This document shows, piece after piece, positions 25,326-33,339 of a stretch of 64,000 nucleotides of DNA; position 1 is the first letter of the stretch, and each line of letters starts with the position of its first letter. The position numbers and the translations under genes were made by a program. Location of the stretch: contig NZ_CP012382.1 of assembly GCF_001267885.1 (NCBI RefSeq), positions 5,691,001 to 5,755,000 of the forward strand, given 5' to 3'. Source of the stretch: Streptomyces ambofaciens ATCC 23877 (GTDB lineage Bacteria > Actinomycetota > Actinomycetes > Streptomycetales > Streptomycetaceae). The notes under the pieces are model-generated. The model saw only the letters and a list, made by a program, of their open reading frames with translations. It was not told where the DNA came from and searched no databases.

Positions 25326-26762
25326 TCAGCGCGTCAGGGGCAGCGACGCCAACCGCGCGACGATCAGGGTCAGCGGACCGAACAGGGCGAGCAGGGCGCC
25401 GGCCCGTACGGCGGCCGCCGCGCGCAGGGTCGCCGGGGGCGCGCCCAGCCGCAGCAGGGCGTCCGTGGTGTCGGCGCGGGCGTGTTTGGCCTCGACGGCC
25501 GCGGTGAGCAGGGTGGCCACCGTGCAGCCGGCCACGAGCAGCGCGCCGAGGGTGCTCAGGGGACCGAAGTCCGGTCCGTCCGCCTCGTACAGGGTGGCCG
25601 CCGCCCAGCCCGCGGAGGCCACCGCGCAGACGACGCCGAGCGGGCGCCCGATGCGGTGCGCCTCCTCCATGAGGACCCGGCCGGCCAGGAGGCGCAGGGC
25701 GCCGGGGCGGACCGCCTGGAGCAGCCGGCCGCACAGGTGGGTGAGTCCGGGACCGGCCAGGGCGAGGCCCAGGGCGGTGAGGACCCAGCCGAGGAGGACG
25801 CCGGCGGAAGGGGTGGTGTCCGCCGTGGGCGCGGTCGTGTTGCCGACGTAGGTCTCCACCGCGAGGCCCGCGGTGAGCACCGCGATGCCCCAGGGGAGGG
25901 CGGTGGTGCTCTGGGGGCGGGGCGCGGGCCGGGCGTCCGGTGCCGGCTGCGGACCGCCCGCCGCGGCCGTGAGGTGGTCCTCCGCCGCGTCCGGGGGGCG
26001 GGCGCCGCCGACCGGCGCCTGCGGGGTGCCGCCGCCGGGAGGGGGGCCGCCGGCGTCCAGCAGCGCCACCCCGGTGTCGTGCCCGGTCGCGGGCTGCGCC
26101 GGGGCGGTCGCGCCGCCTCCCGCGGCTGCCGTCGCCGGCGCCCAGCGGGCGCCGAAGCGGCCGTAGGTGCCGAAGGTCTCGCGGGCCGCGCCCCAGCCGT
26201 AGGCGCCGAAGCGGCCGTAGCGCCGGGAGCCGGAGGGCGCGGCCGGGCGGCGTTCGCGCGGGCGCAGCGTCATCGCGACGGCGGCCGACGCCGTGGCCGG
26301 GGCCAGGGCCAGCAGCGTCAGGGCGGCCGGGACGGGGAGGGCCTGACCGACGGCCAGGGCGTCGGAGACGTCACCGCCGATGGAGGTGCCCGTCAGGTCG
26401 CCGCGCAGCTGGAGGAAGCAGAGCAGGGCCGCGACCGAGCCGAGCCCGGTGGACAGGGCCGTGGTCGTCGCCGAGACGGCCATCAGCCGGCCGGGGCCCA
26501 GGCCGATCGCCGACAGCCCGGGGCGGGGCCTGGTGCCGGGATCGGTGCGGGCGACGGCGGCGGCGAGGTACGCCGTGGCGGCCAGCGGCGCCGTGCACCA
26601 GGCCAGGCGGAGGGCGGAGGCGCCCGGGGTGCCCGGGTGGGTCAGTGCGTGGCCGAGGGCGCACAGCAGCAGGAAGCCCGTGCCCGCCGAGGCCACCGTG
26701 ACCAGCAGGCGGCGCAGGTGGACGGCGAGGTGGGCGGCGCGGGTCAGACGGAGAGCGAGCAC
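25326..26762 (-). CDS. ABC transporter permease-like membrane protein
   Basis: 478-residue polytopic membrane protein with two clusters of hydrophobic segments (about 1-175 and 285-478) separated by a Gly/Pro/Ala-rich cytosolic linker that repeats an RYGRFGA-like motif. The layout is that of a degenerate FtsX-type exporter permease. GTG at 26762 overlaps the upstream ATPase gene by 19 nt, which supports the pairing. Substrate unknown; related pairs in Streptomyces are uncharacterised. The start is assigned by the overlap and by the beginning of hydrophobic sequence. Confidence 0.72.
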   Translation of the reverse strand: MLALRLTRAAHLAVHLRRLLVTVASAGTGFLLLCALGHALTHPGTPGASALRLAWCTAPLAATAYLAAAVARTDPGTRPRPGLSAIGLGPGRLMAVSATTTALSTGLGSVAALLCFLQLRGDLTGTSIGGDVSDALAVGQALPVPAALTLLALAPATASAAVAMTLRPRERRPAAPSGSRRYGRFGAYGWGAARETFGTYGRFGARWAPATAAAGGGATAPAQPATGHDTGVALLDAGGPPPGGGTPQAPVGGARPPDAAEDHLTAAAGGPQPAPDARPAPRPQSTTALPWGIAVLTAGLAVETYVGNTTAPTADTTPSAGVLLGWVLTALGLALAGPGLTHLCGRLLQAVRPGALRLLAGRVLMEEAHRIGRPLGVVCAVASAGWAAATLYEADGPDFGPLSTLGALLVAGCTVATLLTAAVEAKHARADTTDALLRLGAPPATLRAAAAVRAGALLALFGPLTLIVARLASLPLTR

Positions 26763-27529
26763 GCCGCCCGGCCTTCCGTTCCGGAGGACCCGGCGGTCCC
26801 GGCGGCTTCCGTGGCTCCCGTGGTCTCGGCGACCGGCGGCAGGTGCACGGTGCGCACCCGCCGTCCGTCCAGCAGCGCCACCGTGCGGTCCGCCAGGGCG
26901 GCGGTCTGCGCGTCGTGCGTGGCGAGGACGACGGTGATGCCGTGCGAGCGGGCCGCGGTGGTGAGCGTGCGCAGGACGTGGGCGCGGTCGGCCCGGTGCA
27001 GGGGGGCCGTCGGCTCGTCGGCGAAGAGGACCGCGGGGGCGACGGCGAGCGCGCGGGCGATGCAGACGCGCTGCCGTTCGGCCTGCTGGAGCTCGTGCGG
27101 GCGCCGACGGGCCTTGGCGCCGACGTCGAGGCGCTCCAGCCACTCCAGGGCGGCGGTCCTGGCCCGGCGCCGCCCGGTGCCGCGCAGCATGAGGGGCAGG
27201 GCGGTGTTCTCCCAGACGTTGAGCTCCGGGACGAGGGCGGGGGCGGGGTCGATCCAGCCGAAGCGGTCGCGGCGCAGTCGCTCGCGTCGCAGCGGGCCCA
27301 TGGTGTGCACCGGCACGCTGTTGAACCACACCTCGCCGTCCTGCGGCCGGACCAGTCCGGACAGACACCGCAGCAGCGTGGTCTTGCCGCTGCCGCGCGG
27401 GCCGCTCACGGCGAGGATCTCGCCCTCGCGGACGCCGAGCGACACGCCTTGAAGCGCGGGGGAGCCGTCGTGGTGCTGGAAGTGCAGGGCGCGGGCCCAG
27501 AGCACGTCGTTGTCCGGCGGGGCCTCCAT
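26744..27529 (-). CDS. ABC transporter ATP-binding protein with degenerate signature
   Basis: 261-residue ATPase of the LolD/MacB exporter type. Walker A GPRGSGKT is intact and Walker B is present (AVLFADEPTAPL). The signature LSGGQ is replaced by LQQAE (ELQQAERQRVCIARAL) and the D-loop is also altered (HRADR instead of ALD). Hydrolysis may therefore be weak or asymmetric. First gene of a two-gene unit with the permease. The ATG lies 40 nt downstream of a small GTCCCCC/GGGGGAC hairpin (27569-27586). Confidence 0.85.
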   Translation of the reverse strand: MEAPPDNDVLWARALHFQHHDGSPALQGVSLGVREGEILAVSGPRGSGKTTLLRCLSGLVRPQDGEVWFNSVPVHTMGPLRRERLRRDRFGWIDPAPALVPELNVWENTALPLMLRGTGRRRARTAALEWLERLDVGAKARRRPHELQQAERQRVCIARALAVAPAVLFADEPTAPLHRADRAHVLRTLTTAARSHGITVVLATHDAQTAALADRTVALLDGRRVRTVHLPPVAETTGATEAAGTAGSSGTEGRAACSLSV

Positions 27530-27653
27530 GGGCGTACACCTCGGTTCTGATCCGTTTTCCCCGGTCGTGTCCCCCGTCCGGGGGACGCGAGGGGCGGGGC
27601 CGATCGGTCACTGGGCACCGTAGGCAGTCGGCGGGAGGAGGCCGGACAGCACG

Positions 27654-27699
27654 CGGCCCCGGGCCGCCGTTTCTCACTCGAACGGGCGGCCCGGGGCCG
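27654..27699 (-). terminator. Terminator of the aminotransferase gene
   Basis: A perfect 15-bp GC stem (27654-27668 with 27685-27699) and 16-nt loop, 40 nt beyond the aminotransferase stop on the minus strand. Confidence 0.75.
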
Positions 27700-27738
27700 G
27701 GAACGATCATCCGAGAGGATCATCGTCCAAGGGGAGGC

Positions 27739-29124
27739 TCAGAGCTTCGTCCACGCCTCCGTCAGCGTGGCGCGCAGGATCTGCTCGATCTCGTCGAAGG
27801 TCCCCTGGTCGGAGATGAGCGGCGGGGCGAGCTGGATGACCGGGTCGCCACGGTCGTCGGCACGGCAGTACAGGCCGTTGTCGAAGAGCGCCTTCGACAG
27901 GAAGCCGTACAGGATCCGCTCGGTCTCCTCGTCGTTGAACGACTCCTTGGTGGCCTTGTCCTTGACCAGCTCGATGCCGTAGAAGAAGCCGTTGCCGCGG
28001 ACGTCGCCGACGATCGGCAGGTCGAGGAGCTTCTCCAGGGTCGCGCGGAAGTTGCCCTCGTTGTCCAGCACGTGCTGGTTGAGGCCCTCGCGCTCGAACA
28101 GGTCGAGGTTGGCGATGCCGACCGCGGCGGAGACCGGGTGGCCGCCGAAGGTGTAGCCGTGCAGGAAGGTGTTGTCGCCCTTGTAGAACGGCTCGGCCAG
28201 GCGGTCGGAGATGATGCAGGCGCCGATCGGGGAGTAGCCCGAGGTCATGCCCTTGGCGCAGGTGATCATGTCCGGCACGTAGCCGAACTTGTCGCAGGCG
28301 AAGGTCGTGCCCAGGCGGCCGAAGGCGCAGATGACCTCGTCCGAGACGAGCAGCACGTCGTACTGGTCGCAGATCTCGCGCACCCGCTGGAAGTAGCCGG
28401 GCGGGGGCGGGAAGCAGCCGCCCGCGTTCTGCACGGGCTCCAGGAAGACGGCCGCGACCGTCTCCGGGCCCTCGAAGAGGATCTGCTGCTCGATCTGGTC
28501 GGCGGCCCAGCGGCCGAAGGCCTCGGGGTCGTCGCCGAAGAGCGGGGCGCGGTAGATGTTGGTGTTCGGCACCTTGTGCGCGCCCGGGACGAGCGGCTCG
28601 AAGGGGGCCTTGAGGGCCGGCAGGCCGGTGATGGACAGGGCGCCCTGCGGGGTGCCGTGGTAGGCGACCGCGCGGGAGATGACCTTGTACTTGGTCGGCT
28701 TGCCGGTCAGCTTGAAGTACTGCTTGGCGAGCTTCCAGGCGGTCTCGACCGCCTCACCGCCGCCGGTGGTGAAGAAGACCTTGTTGAGGTCGCCGGGGGC
28801 CTCGTTCGCCAGGCGCTCGGCCAGCTCGACGGCCTTCGGGTGGGCGTAGGACCACACCGGGAAGAAGGCGAGCTCCTGCGCCTGCTTGGAGGCGGTCTCC
28901 GCCAGCTCCGTGCGGCCGTGTCCGGCCTGGACCACGAACAGGCCCGCGAGACCGTCCAGGTAGCGCTTGCCCTTGTCGTCGTAGATGTGGGTGCCCTCAC
29001 CGCGGACGATGGTGGGGACGGGGGCGTTCTCGTACGACGACATGCGGGTGAAGTGCATCCACAGGTGGTCGTAGGCGGTCCTGCTGAGGTCCTTGTCGGT
29101 GCTCACGATTATCGGGTTCCCCAC
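27739..29124 (-). CDS. Class III aminotransferase, probably putrescine/polyamine type
   Basis: 461-residue PLP enzyme. The PLP lysine lies in ITCAKGMTSG, with SDEVICAFGRLG preceding it. Sequence type resembles putrescine-pyruvate and omega-amino acid aminotransferases (SpuC/PatA group), which convert putrescine to 4-aminobutanal, the substrate of the dehydrogenase encoded divergently at 29790. GTG at 29124 overlaps the end of the Lrp gene by 16 nt and gives the N-terminus MGNPI; a GTG at 29106 is the alternative. Co-transcribed with and probably controlled by the Lrp regulator. Confidence 0.87.
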   Translation of the reverse strand: MGNPIIVSTDKDLSRTAYDHLWMHFTRMSSYENAPVPTIVRGEGTHIYDDKGKRYLDGLAGLFVVQAGHGRTELAETASKQAQELAFFPVWSYAHPKAVELAERLANEAPGDLNKVFFTTGGGEAVETAWKLAKQYFKLTGKPTKYKVISRAVAYHGTPQGALSITGLPALKAPFEPLVPGAHKVPNTNIYRAPLFGDDPEAFGRWAADQIEQQILFEGPETVAAVFLEPVQNAGGCFPPPPGYFQRVREICDQYDVLLVSDEVICAFGRLGTTFACDKFGYVPDMITCAKGMTSGYSPIGACIISDRLAEPFYKGDNTFLHGYTFGGHPVSAAVGIANLDLFEREGLNQHVLDNEGNFRATLEKLLDLPIVGDVRGNGFFYGIELVKDKATKESFNDEETERILYGFLSKALFDNGLYCRADDRGDPVIQLAPPLISDQGTFDEIEQILRATLTEAWTKL

Positions 29125-29624
29125 ATATAGGTCTGCTTCTTGAGCTTGAGGTAGACGAAGCTCTCGGTGGAGCGCACGCCGGGCACGGCCCGTATGCGTC
29201 GGTTGATGACCTCCAGGAGATGGTCGTCGTCCTCGCAGACGACCTCCACCATGAGGTCGAAGGAGCCCGCGGTCATCACCACGTACTCGCACTCGGACAT
29301 GGCCGCCAGCGCGTCGGCCACGGACTCCACGTCGCCCTCGACGTTCACGCCGACCATCGCCTGGCGACGGAAGCCCACGGTGAGCGGGTCCGTCACGGCG
29401 ACGATCTGCATCACGCCCTGGTCGAGCAGCTTCTGGACGCGCTGGCGCACGGCCGCCTCGGAGAGGCCCACGGCCTTGCCGATGGCGGCGTACGGCCGGC
29501 GGCCGTCCTCCTGGAGCTGCTCGATGATGGCGAGGGAGACGGCGTCCAACTGGGGACCGCCGTTCCTGGACTCGCGGGAGTCCCTCTGGTCTGCGCTTCG
29601 ACTGGCCACGGGTTCACTGTGCAC
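29109..29624 (-). CDS. Lrp/AsnC family transcriptional regulator
   Basis: 171-residue regulator with an N-terminal helix-turn-helix (YAAIGKAVGLSEAAVRQRV) and a C-terminal RAM ligand-binding domain (FDLMVEVVCEDDDHLLEVI). It lies between the aminotransferase and the divergent aldehyde dehydrogenase, so it most likely senses a polyamine- or GABA-related amino compound and controls both. The GTG at 29624 is assigned by conserved N-terminal residues (HSEPVASRS); no good Shine-Dalgarno separates it from an in-frame TTG 21 nt earlier or a GTG 15 nt later. Confidence 0.88.
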   Translation of the reverse strand: MHSEPVASRSADQRDSRESRNGGPQLDAVSLAIIEQLQEDGRRPYAAIGKAVGLSEAAVRQRVQKLLDQGVMQIVAVTDPLTVGFRRQAMVGVNVEGDVESVADALAAMSECEYVVMTAGSFDLMVEVVCEDDDHLLEVINRRIRAVPGVRSTESFVYLKLKKQTYMWGTR

Positions 29625-29637
29625 GACGTATCGACCG

Positions 29638-29772
29638 TTTCGCAAGGCGGGATCGATGAAATTCGTTGTCCAGGTGGCTTCAGTCTACGGATTTCGCAAC
29701 CAGGAGGCGATCGGGGGTGTTGAAAACGTCGGTATACGGATTAGGGTGGGTGTCTCAGTGATTGGACACCCA
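29638..29772. promoter_or_regulatory. Divergent lrp/aldehyde dehydrogenase control region
   Basis: TTTCGCAA occurs twice in direct orientation (29638-29645, 29692-29699), 54 bp apart. TTGAAA (29720-29725) and TAGGGT (29742-29747), 16 nt apart, form a candidate promoter for the dehydrogenase. An 8-bp inverted repeat TGGGTGTC/GACACCCA (29747-29754 with 29765-29772) lies in its leader. Lrp binding is inferred. Confidence 0.45.
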
Positions 29773-29789
29773 ACCTTGGAGGGCCGGCA

Positions 29790-31229
29790 GTGAGCACCGA
29801 GCTGCGTCGTCTGCGCAATTACATCGACGGTGAGTTCCGGGACGCCGCCGACGGACGGACCACGGAAGTGGTCAACCCCGCCACGGGCGAGGCCTACGCG
29901 ACCGCCCCCCTGTCCGGCCAGGCGGACGTGGACGCCGCCATGGCCGCCGCCGCGGCCGCCTTCCCGGCCTGGCGCGACACGACCCCGGCCGAGCGGCAGA
30001 AGGCCCTGCTGAAGATCGCCGACGCGTTCGAGGACCGCGCCGAGGAGCTGATCGCGGCCGAGGTGGAGAACACGGGCAAGCCCATCGGGCTGACCCGCTC
30101 CGAGGAGATCCCGCCGATGGTCGACCAGATCCGCTTCTTCGCGGGTGCGGCGCGGATGCTGGAGGGGCGCTCGGCCGGTGAGTACATGGAGGGCCTGACC
30201 TCCATGGTCCGCCGCGAGCCGATCGGCGTCTGCGCGCAGGTCGCGCCGTGGAACTACCCGATGATGATGGCCGTGTGGAAGTTCGCCCCGGCGCTCGCCG
30301 CGGGCAACACGGTCGTCCTGAAGCCCTCGGACACGACCCCCGCCTCCACGGCGCTGATGGCCGACATCATCGGCTCGATCGTGCCCAAGGGCGTCTTCAA
30401 CGTCGTCTGCGGCGACCGCGACACCGGCCGCCTGATGGTCGAGCACGAGACCCCGGCGATGGCCTCCATCACCGGCTCCGTGCGGGCCGGCATGTCCGTC
30501 GCCGAGTCCGCCTCCAAGGACCTCAAGCGGGTCCACCTGGAGCTGGGCGGCAAGGCCCCGGTCGTGGTCTTCGAGGACACCGACATCCCCAAGGCCGTCG
30601 AGGACATCTCCACGGCGGGCTTCTTCAACGCCGGGCAGGACTGCACCGCGGCCACCCGCGTGCTGGTCCACGAGGCGATCCACGACGAGTTCGTGAGCGC
30701 CCTCGCCAAGGCGGCGGCCGAGACCAAGACCGGTCAGCCGGACGACGAGGACGTGCTGTACGGCCCGCTCAACAACCCCAACCAGCTCAAGCAGGTCTCC
30801 GGGTTCGTCGAGCGCCTCCCCGCGCACGCCAAGGTCGAGGCGGGCGGCCACCGGGTCGGCGACAAGGGCTACTTCTACGCGCCGACCGTCGTCTCGGGCC
30901 TCAAGCAGGACGACGAGATCGTCCAGAACGAGGTCTTCGGCCCGGTCATCACCGTCCAGGCCTTCCGGGACGAGGACCAGGCGGTGGAGTGGGCCAACGG
31001 CGTGGAGTACGCGCTGGCCTCCTCGGTGTGGACCAAGGACCACGGCCGCGCCATGCGGATGTCCAAGAAGCTGGACTTCGGCTGCGTGTGGATCAACACC
31101 CACATCCCGCTGGTCGCCGAGATGCCGCACGGCGGCTTCAAGAAGTCCGGCTACGGCAAGGACCTGTCGTCGTACGGCTTCGACGACTACACGCGGATCA
31201 AGCACGTGATGACGTCGCTGGACGCCTGA
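29790..31229 (+). CDS. Gamma-aminobutyraldehyde dehydrogenase
   Basis: 479-residue NAD(P)-dependent aldehyde dehydrogenase of the PatD/YdcW type, oxidising 4-aminobutanal to GABA. Catalytic Cys285 (NAGQDCTAATR) and general base Glu251 (LELGGKAP) are present, as is the PWNYPMMM cofactor segment. GTG start preceded by ggagggcc. Divergent from the Lrp-aminotransferase pair that would supply its substrate, and followed by a polyamine-binding lipoprotein. A paralogue sits at 36393. A strong terminator follows 16 nt after the stop. Confidence 0.9.
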   Translation: MSTELRRLRNYIDGEFRDAADGRTTEVVNPATGEAYATAPLSGQADVDAAMAAAAAAFPAWRDTTPAERQKALLKIADAFEDRAEELIAAEVENTGKPIGLTRSEEIPPMVDQIRFFAGAARMLEGRSAGEYMEGLTSMVRREPIGVCAQVAPWNYPMMMAVWKFAPALAAGNTVVLKPSDTTPASTALMADIIGSIVPKGVFNVVCGDRDTGRLMVEHETPAMASITGSVRAGMSVAESASKDLKRVHLELGGKAPVVVFEDTDIPKAVEDISTAGFFNAGQDCTAATRVLVHEAIHDEFVSALAKAAAETKTGQPDDEDVLYGPLNNPNQLKQVSGFVERLPAHAKVEAGGHRVGDKGYFYAPTVVSGLKQDDEIVQNEVFGPVITVQAFRDEDQAVEWANGVEYALASSVWTKDHGRAMRMSKKLDFGCVWINTHIPLVAEMPHGGFKKSGYGKDLSSYGFDDYTRIKHVMTSLDA

Positions 31230-31244
31230 GCGACCCGCTGTGCG

Positions 31245-31280
31245 CGCGGCCCCGGACGGGAACCCCCGTCCGGGGCCGCG
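31245..31280 (+). terminator. Terminator after the aldehyde dehydrogenase
   Basis: A perfect 16-bp stem (31245-31260 with 31265-31280) and AACC tetraloop. It separates the dehydrogenase from the binding-protein gene 110 nt on. Confidence 0.8.
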
Positions 31281-31390
31281 GCGCGTGCGGCGCCCGAACT
31301 CCCCCCGGTCGACAGGGTGTCGGGCCTGGCCGTACGGGCTCGACGCAGCGTCGATTGTCCCGGCGGGCGCGGGCACGGAATCCTGCGGCC

Positions 31391-32581
31391 ATGCCCCTGC
31401 TCTCGAAGACGCCCCCGATCTCCCGCCGGACCCTGCTGCGCGGCCTGGGCGGCTCCGCGGCCCTCGGCGCGCTGGCCGGCTGCGGTGTGCCGGCCGCCTA
31501 CGTCGCCCCGGGCGACCGCGCCGCGACCGACCGGTCCGCCACCGAGCCACGGCTGACCTGGGCGAACTGGCCGCTCTACATCGACACCGACGACGAGCGT
31601 CCGAGCCGGAGGCCCACCCTGGCGGCGTTCGAGAAGCGGTCGGGCATCTCCGTCGAGTACATCGAGGAGATCAACGACAACGACGAGTTCTTCGGCAAGA
31701 TCAGCCCGTCCCTGATGAACCACCAGCCGACCGACCGCGACCTGATCGTCATCAGCGACTGGATGTGCGGGCGGTTCGTCCGGCTCGGCTGGGTGCAGGA
31801 GATGGACCGCTCCCGGCAGCCGAACGTCACCGCGCACCTCGACCCGCTGCTGCGTTCCCCCGCCTTCGACCCGGGCCGGAGGTTCACCGTGCCGTGGCAG
31901 TCGGGCATCACCGGCATCGCCTACAACCGCCGCAGGCTCGGCCGGGAGCTCCGGCACGTCTCCGACCTGTGGGCCGACGACCTCAAGGGCCGGGTCACCC
32001 TGCTCTCCGGCCTGGACGAGGCGTTCGCGCTGCTGATGCTGGGCAACGGCGTGGACGTCACCGACTGGACGGCGGACGACTTCCACCGGATCTGCGACCA
32101 GGTGGAGCGGCAGGTCGCCCGGGGCCAGATCCGGCGCTTCACCGGCAACGACTACATCAAGGACCTCTCCGGTGGCGACGTGCTGGCCTGCCAGGCCTAC
32201 TCCGGCGACGTGATCCAGCTCCAGGCGGACGACCCGGACATCGAGTTCGTCGTCCCGGAGGAGGGCGCGGAGCTGTGGGCGGAGTCCCTGATGATCCCCA
32301 ACCTGGCCGGCCACAAGGCCAACGCCGAGCGGCTGATCGACCACTACTACCGGCCCGAGGTCGCCGCCGAACTGGCCGCCTGGGTCAACTACGTCTGCCC
32401 GGTCCCGGCCGCACGGGACGTGCTGGCCTCCTCCGGCGACGAGGAGACCGCCGCCCTGGCGGAGGACCCGCTGATCTTCCCGGACGACGCGATGCGCCGG
32501 CGCCTCGCCATCGCGCGGGACATCCCCGCGGCGGAGCGGACGGAGTTCGCGAAGCGGTGGAACGGGATCGTGGGCGTGTGA
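31391..32581 (+). CDS. PotD-like polyamine-binding lipoprotein (orphan)
   Basis: 396-residue binding protein with a twin-arginine signal (SRRTLLRGLGG) and lipobox LAGC. The body matches spermidine/putrescine binding proteins (WANWPLYIDTDDE; EEINDNDEFFGKISP; DWMCGRFVRLGW). It is clearly paralogous to the protein at 37983 but has no transporter genes next to it, so it may feed the PotABC system encoded 7 kb away. ATG at 31391 sits directly before the Tat signal; no strong Shine-Dalgarno. Convergent with the GDPD gene, 27 nt gap. Confidence 0.87.
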   Translation: MPLLSKTPPISRRTLLRGLGGSAALGALAGCGVPAAYVAPGDRAATDRSATEPRLTWANWPLYIDTDDERPSRRPTLAAFEKRSGISVEYIEEINDNDEFFGKISPSLMNHQPTDRDLIVISDWMCGRFVRLGWVQEMDRSRQPNVTAHLDPLLRSPAFDPGRRFTVPWQSGITGIAYNRRRLGRELRHVSDLWADDLKGRVTLLSGLDEAFALLMLGNGVDVTDWTADDFHRICDQVERQVARGQIRRFTGNDYIKDLSGGDVLACQAYSGDVIQLQADDPDIEFVVPEEGAELWAESLMIPNLAGHKANAERLIDHYYRPEVAAELAAWVNYVCPVPAARDVLASSGDEETAALAEDPLIFPDDAMRRRLAIARDIPAAERTEFAKRWNGIVGV

Positions 32582-32608
32582 CGAGCGCGGGGCCGGCGTG
32601 GGGCCGCC

Positions 32609-33325
32609 CTACGGGTGCGGACCGGCGACGGCACCGGCGCGGTCGCGCAGGGCGCACAGCACGTCGATGCGGTTCGTGGTGATCGAGTCGACGCTCAGCG
32701 CGATCAGCCTGCGCAGGGAGCGCCGGGTGTCGGGCGTCCACACGGACAGCAGGCAGCCGTCGCCGTGCACGCGCTCGGCCAGCGCCCGGTCCACCAGGCC
32801 GAAGCGGTAGTTGAGCCACCGCGGCCGGACCGCCGCGAGCAGCGCGGGCCGGGGCGGCGCGGCCGTCGTCCAGGTCATGGCGATCTCGGCGGTGGGGTCG
32901 GCGGCGCGCACGGCGAGCATGGCCGAGGGGCCCGCGGTGTAGTACACGCGGTCCTCGGCCCCGCACTCGCGGACGACGTCCACGACGCGGCGCACCGCCC
33001 GTTCGTCCGGACCGCCCGGCAGGTCGAGCATCAGCCGGGCGCCCCCGGTCGCGGCGAGCGCCTCCGCGAGCGTCGGCACCCCGCCCGCCGTCAGTCCCCG
33101 TACCTCCTCGGCGGTGAGCGAGCGCAGCGGCCGGTCGTGCCGCCACAGCCGTTTCAGCGTCTCGTCGTGCAGCAGCACGGGCACGCCGTCCCGGGTGAGG
33201 CGTACGTCGGTCTCGACGGCGTCGGCGCCGCGGTCGAGCGCCGAGCGCAGGGAGCCGATCGTGTTCTCGCGGTGCCGGTACGGGTCGCCGCGGTGTGCCA
33301 CGGCGGTCACGCGCAGGGGGTTCAT
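32609..33325 (-). CDS. Glycerophosphodiester phosphodiesterase family protein
   Basis: 238-residue GDPD-fold enzyme hydrolysing glycerophosphodiesters to glycerol-3-phosphate and alcohols. Catalytic motifs are visible: HRG and EN near the N-terminus (AHRGDPYRHRENT), ETD metal ligands, HDE. No signal peptide, so cytosolic. ATG 14 nt after the stop of the upstream deaminase gene, hence a two-gene operon. The specific substrate is unknown. Confidence 0.88.
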   Translation of the reverse strand: MNPLRVTAVAHRGDPYRHRENTIGSLRSALDRGADAVETDVRLTRDGVPVLLHDETLKRLWRHDRPLRSLTAEEVRGLTAGGVPTLAEALAATGGARLMLDLPGGPDERAVRRVVDVVRECGAEDRVYYTAGPSAMLAVRAADPTAEIAMTWTTAAPPRPALLAAVRPRWLNYRFGLVDRALAERVHGDGCLLSVWTPDTRRSLRRLIALSVDSITTNRIDVLCALRDRAGAVAGPHP

Positions 33326-33339
33326 GACGGCGAGACCTC

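Noticed and set aside
27733..27738. Extension of the ABC permease/ATPase region as one fused gene (25326-27710)
   Set aside because: The ATPase motifs are in a different frame (26744-27529); the long frame is real only from 26762 downward.
30248..32581. A 777-codon frame through the aldehyde dehydrogenase
   Set aside because: The upstream part is an out-of-frame shadow of the dehydrogenase; the true gene begins at the ATG at 31391 with a Tat signal.
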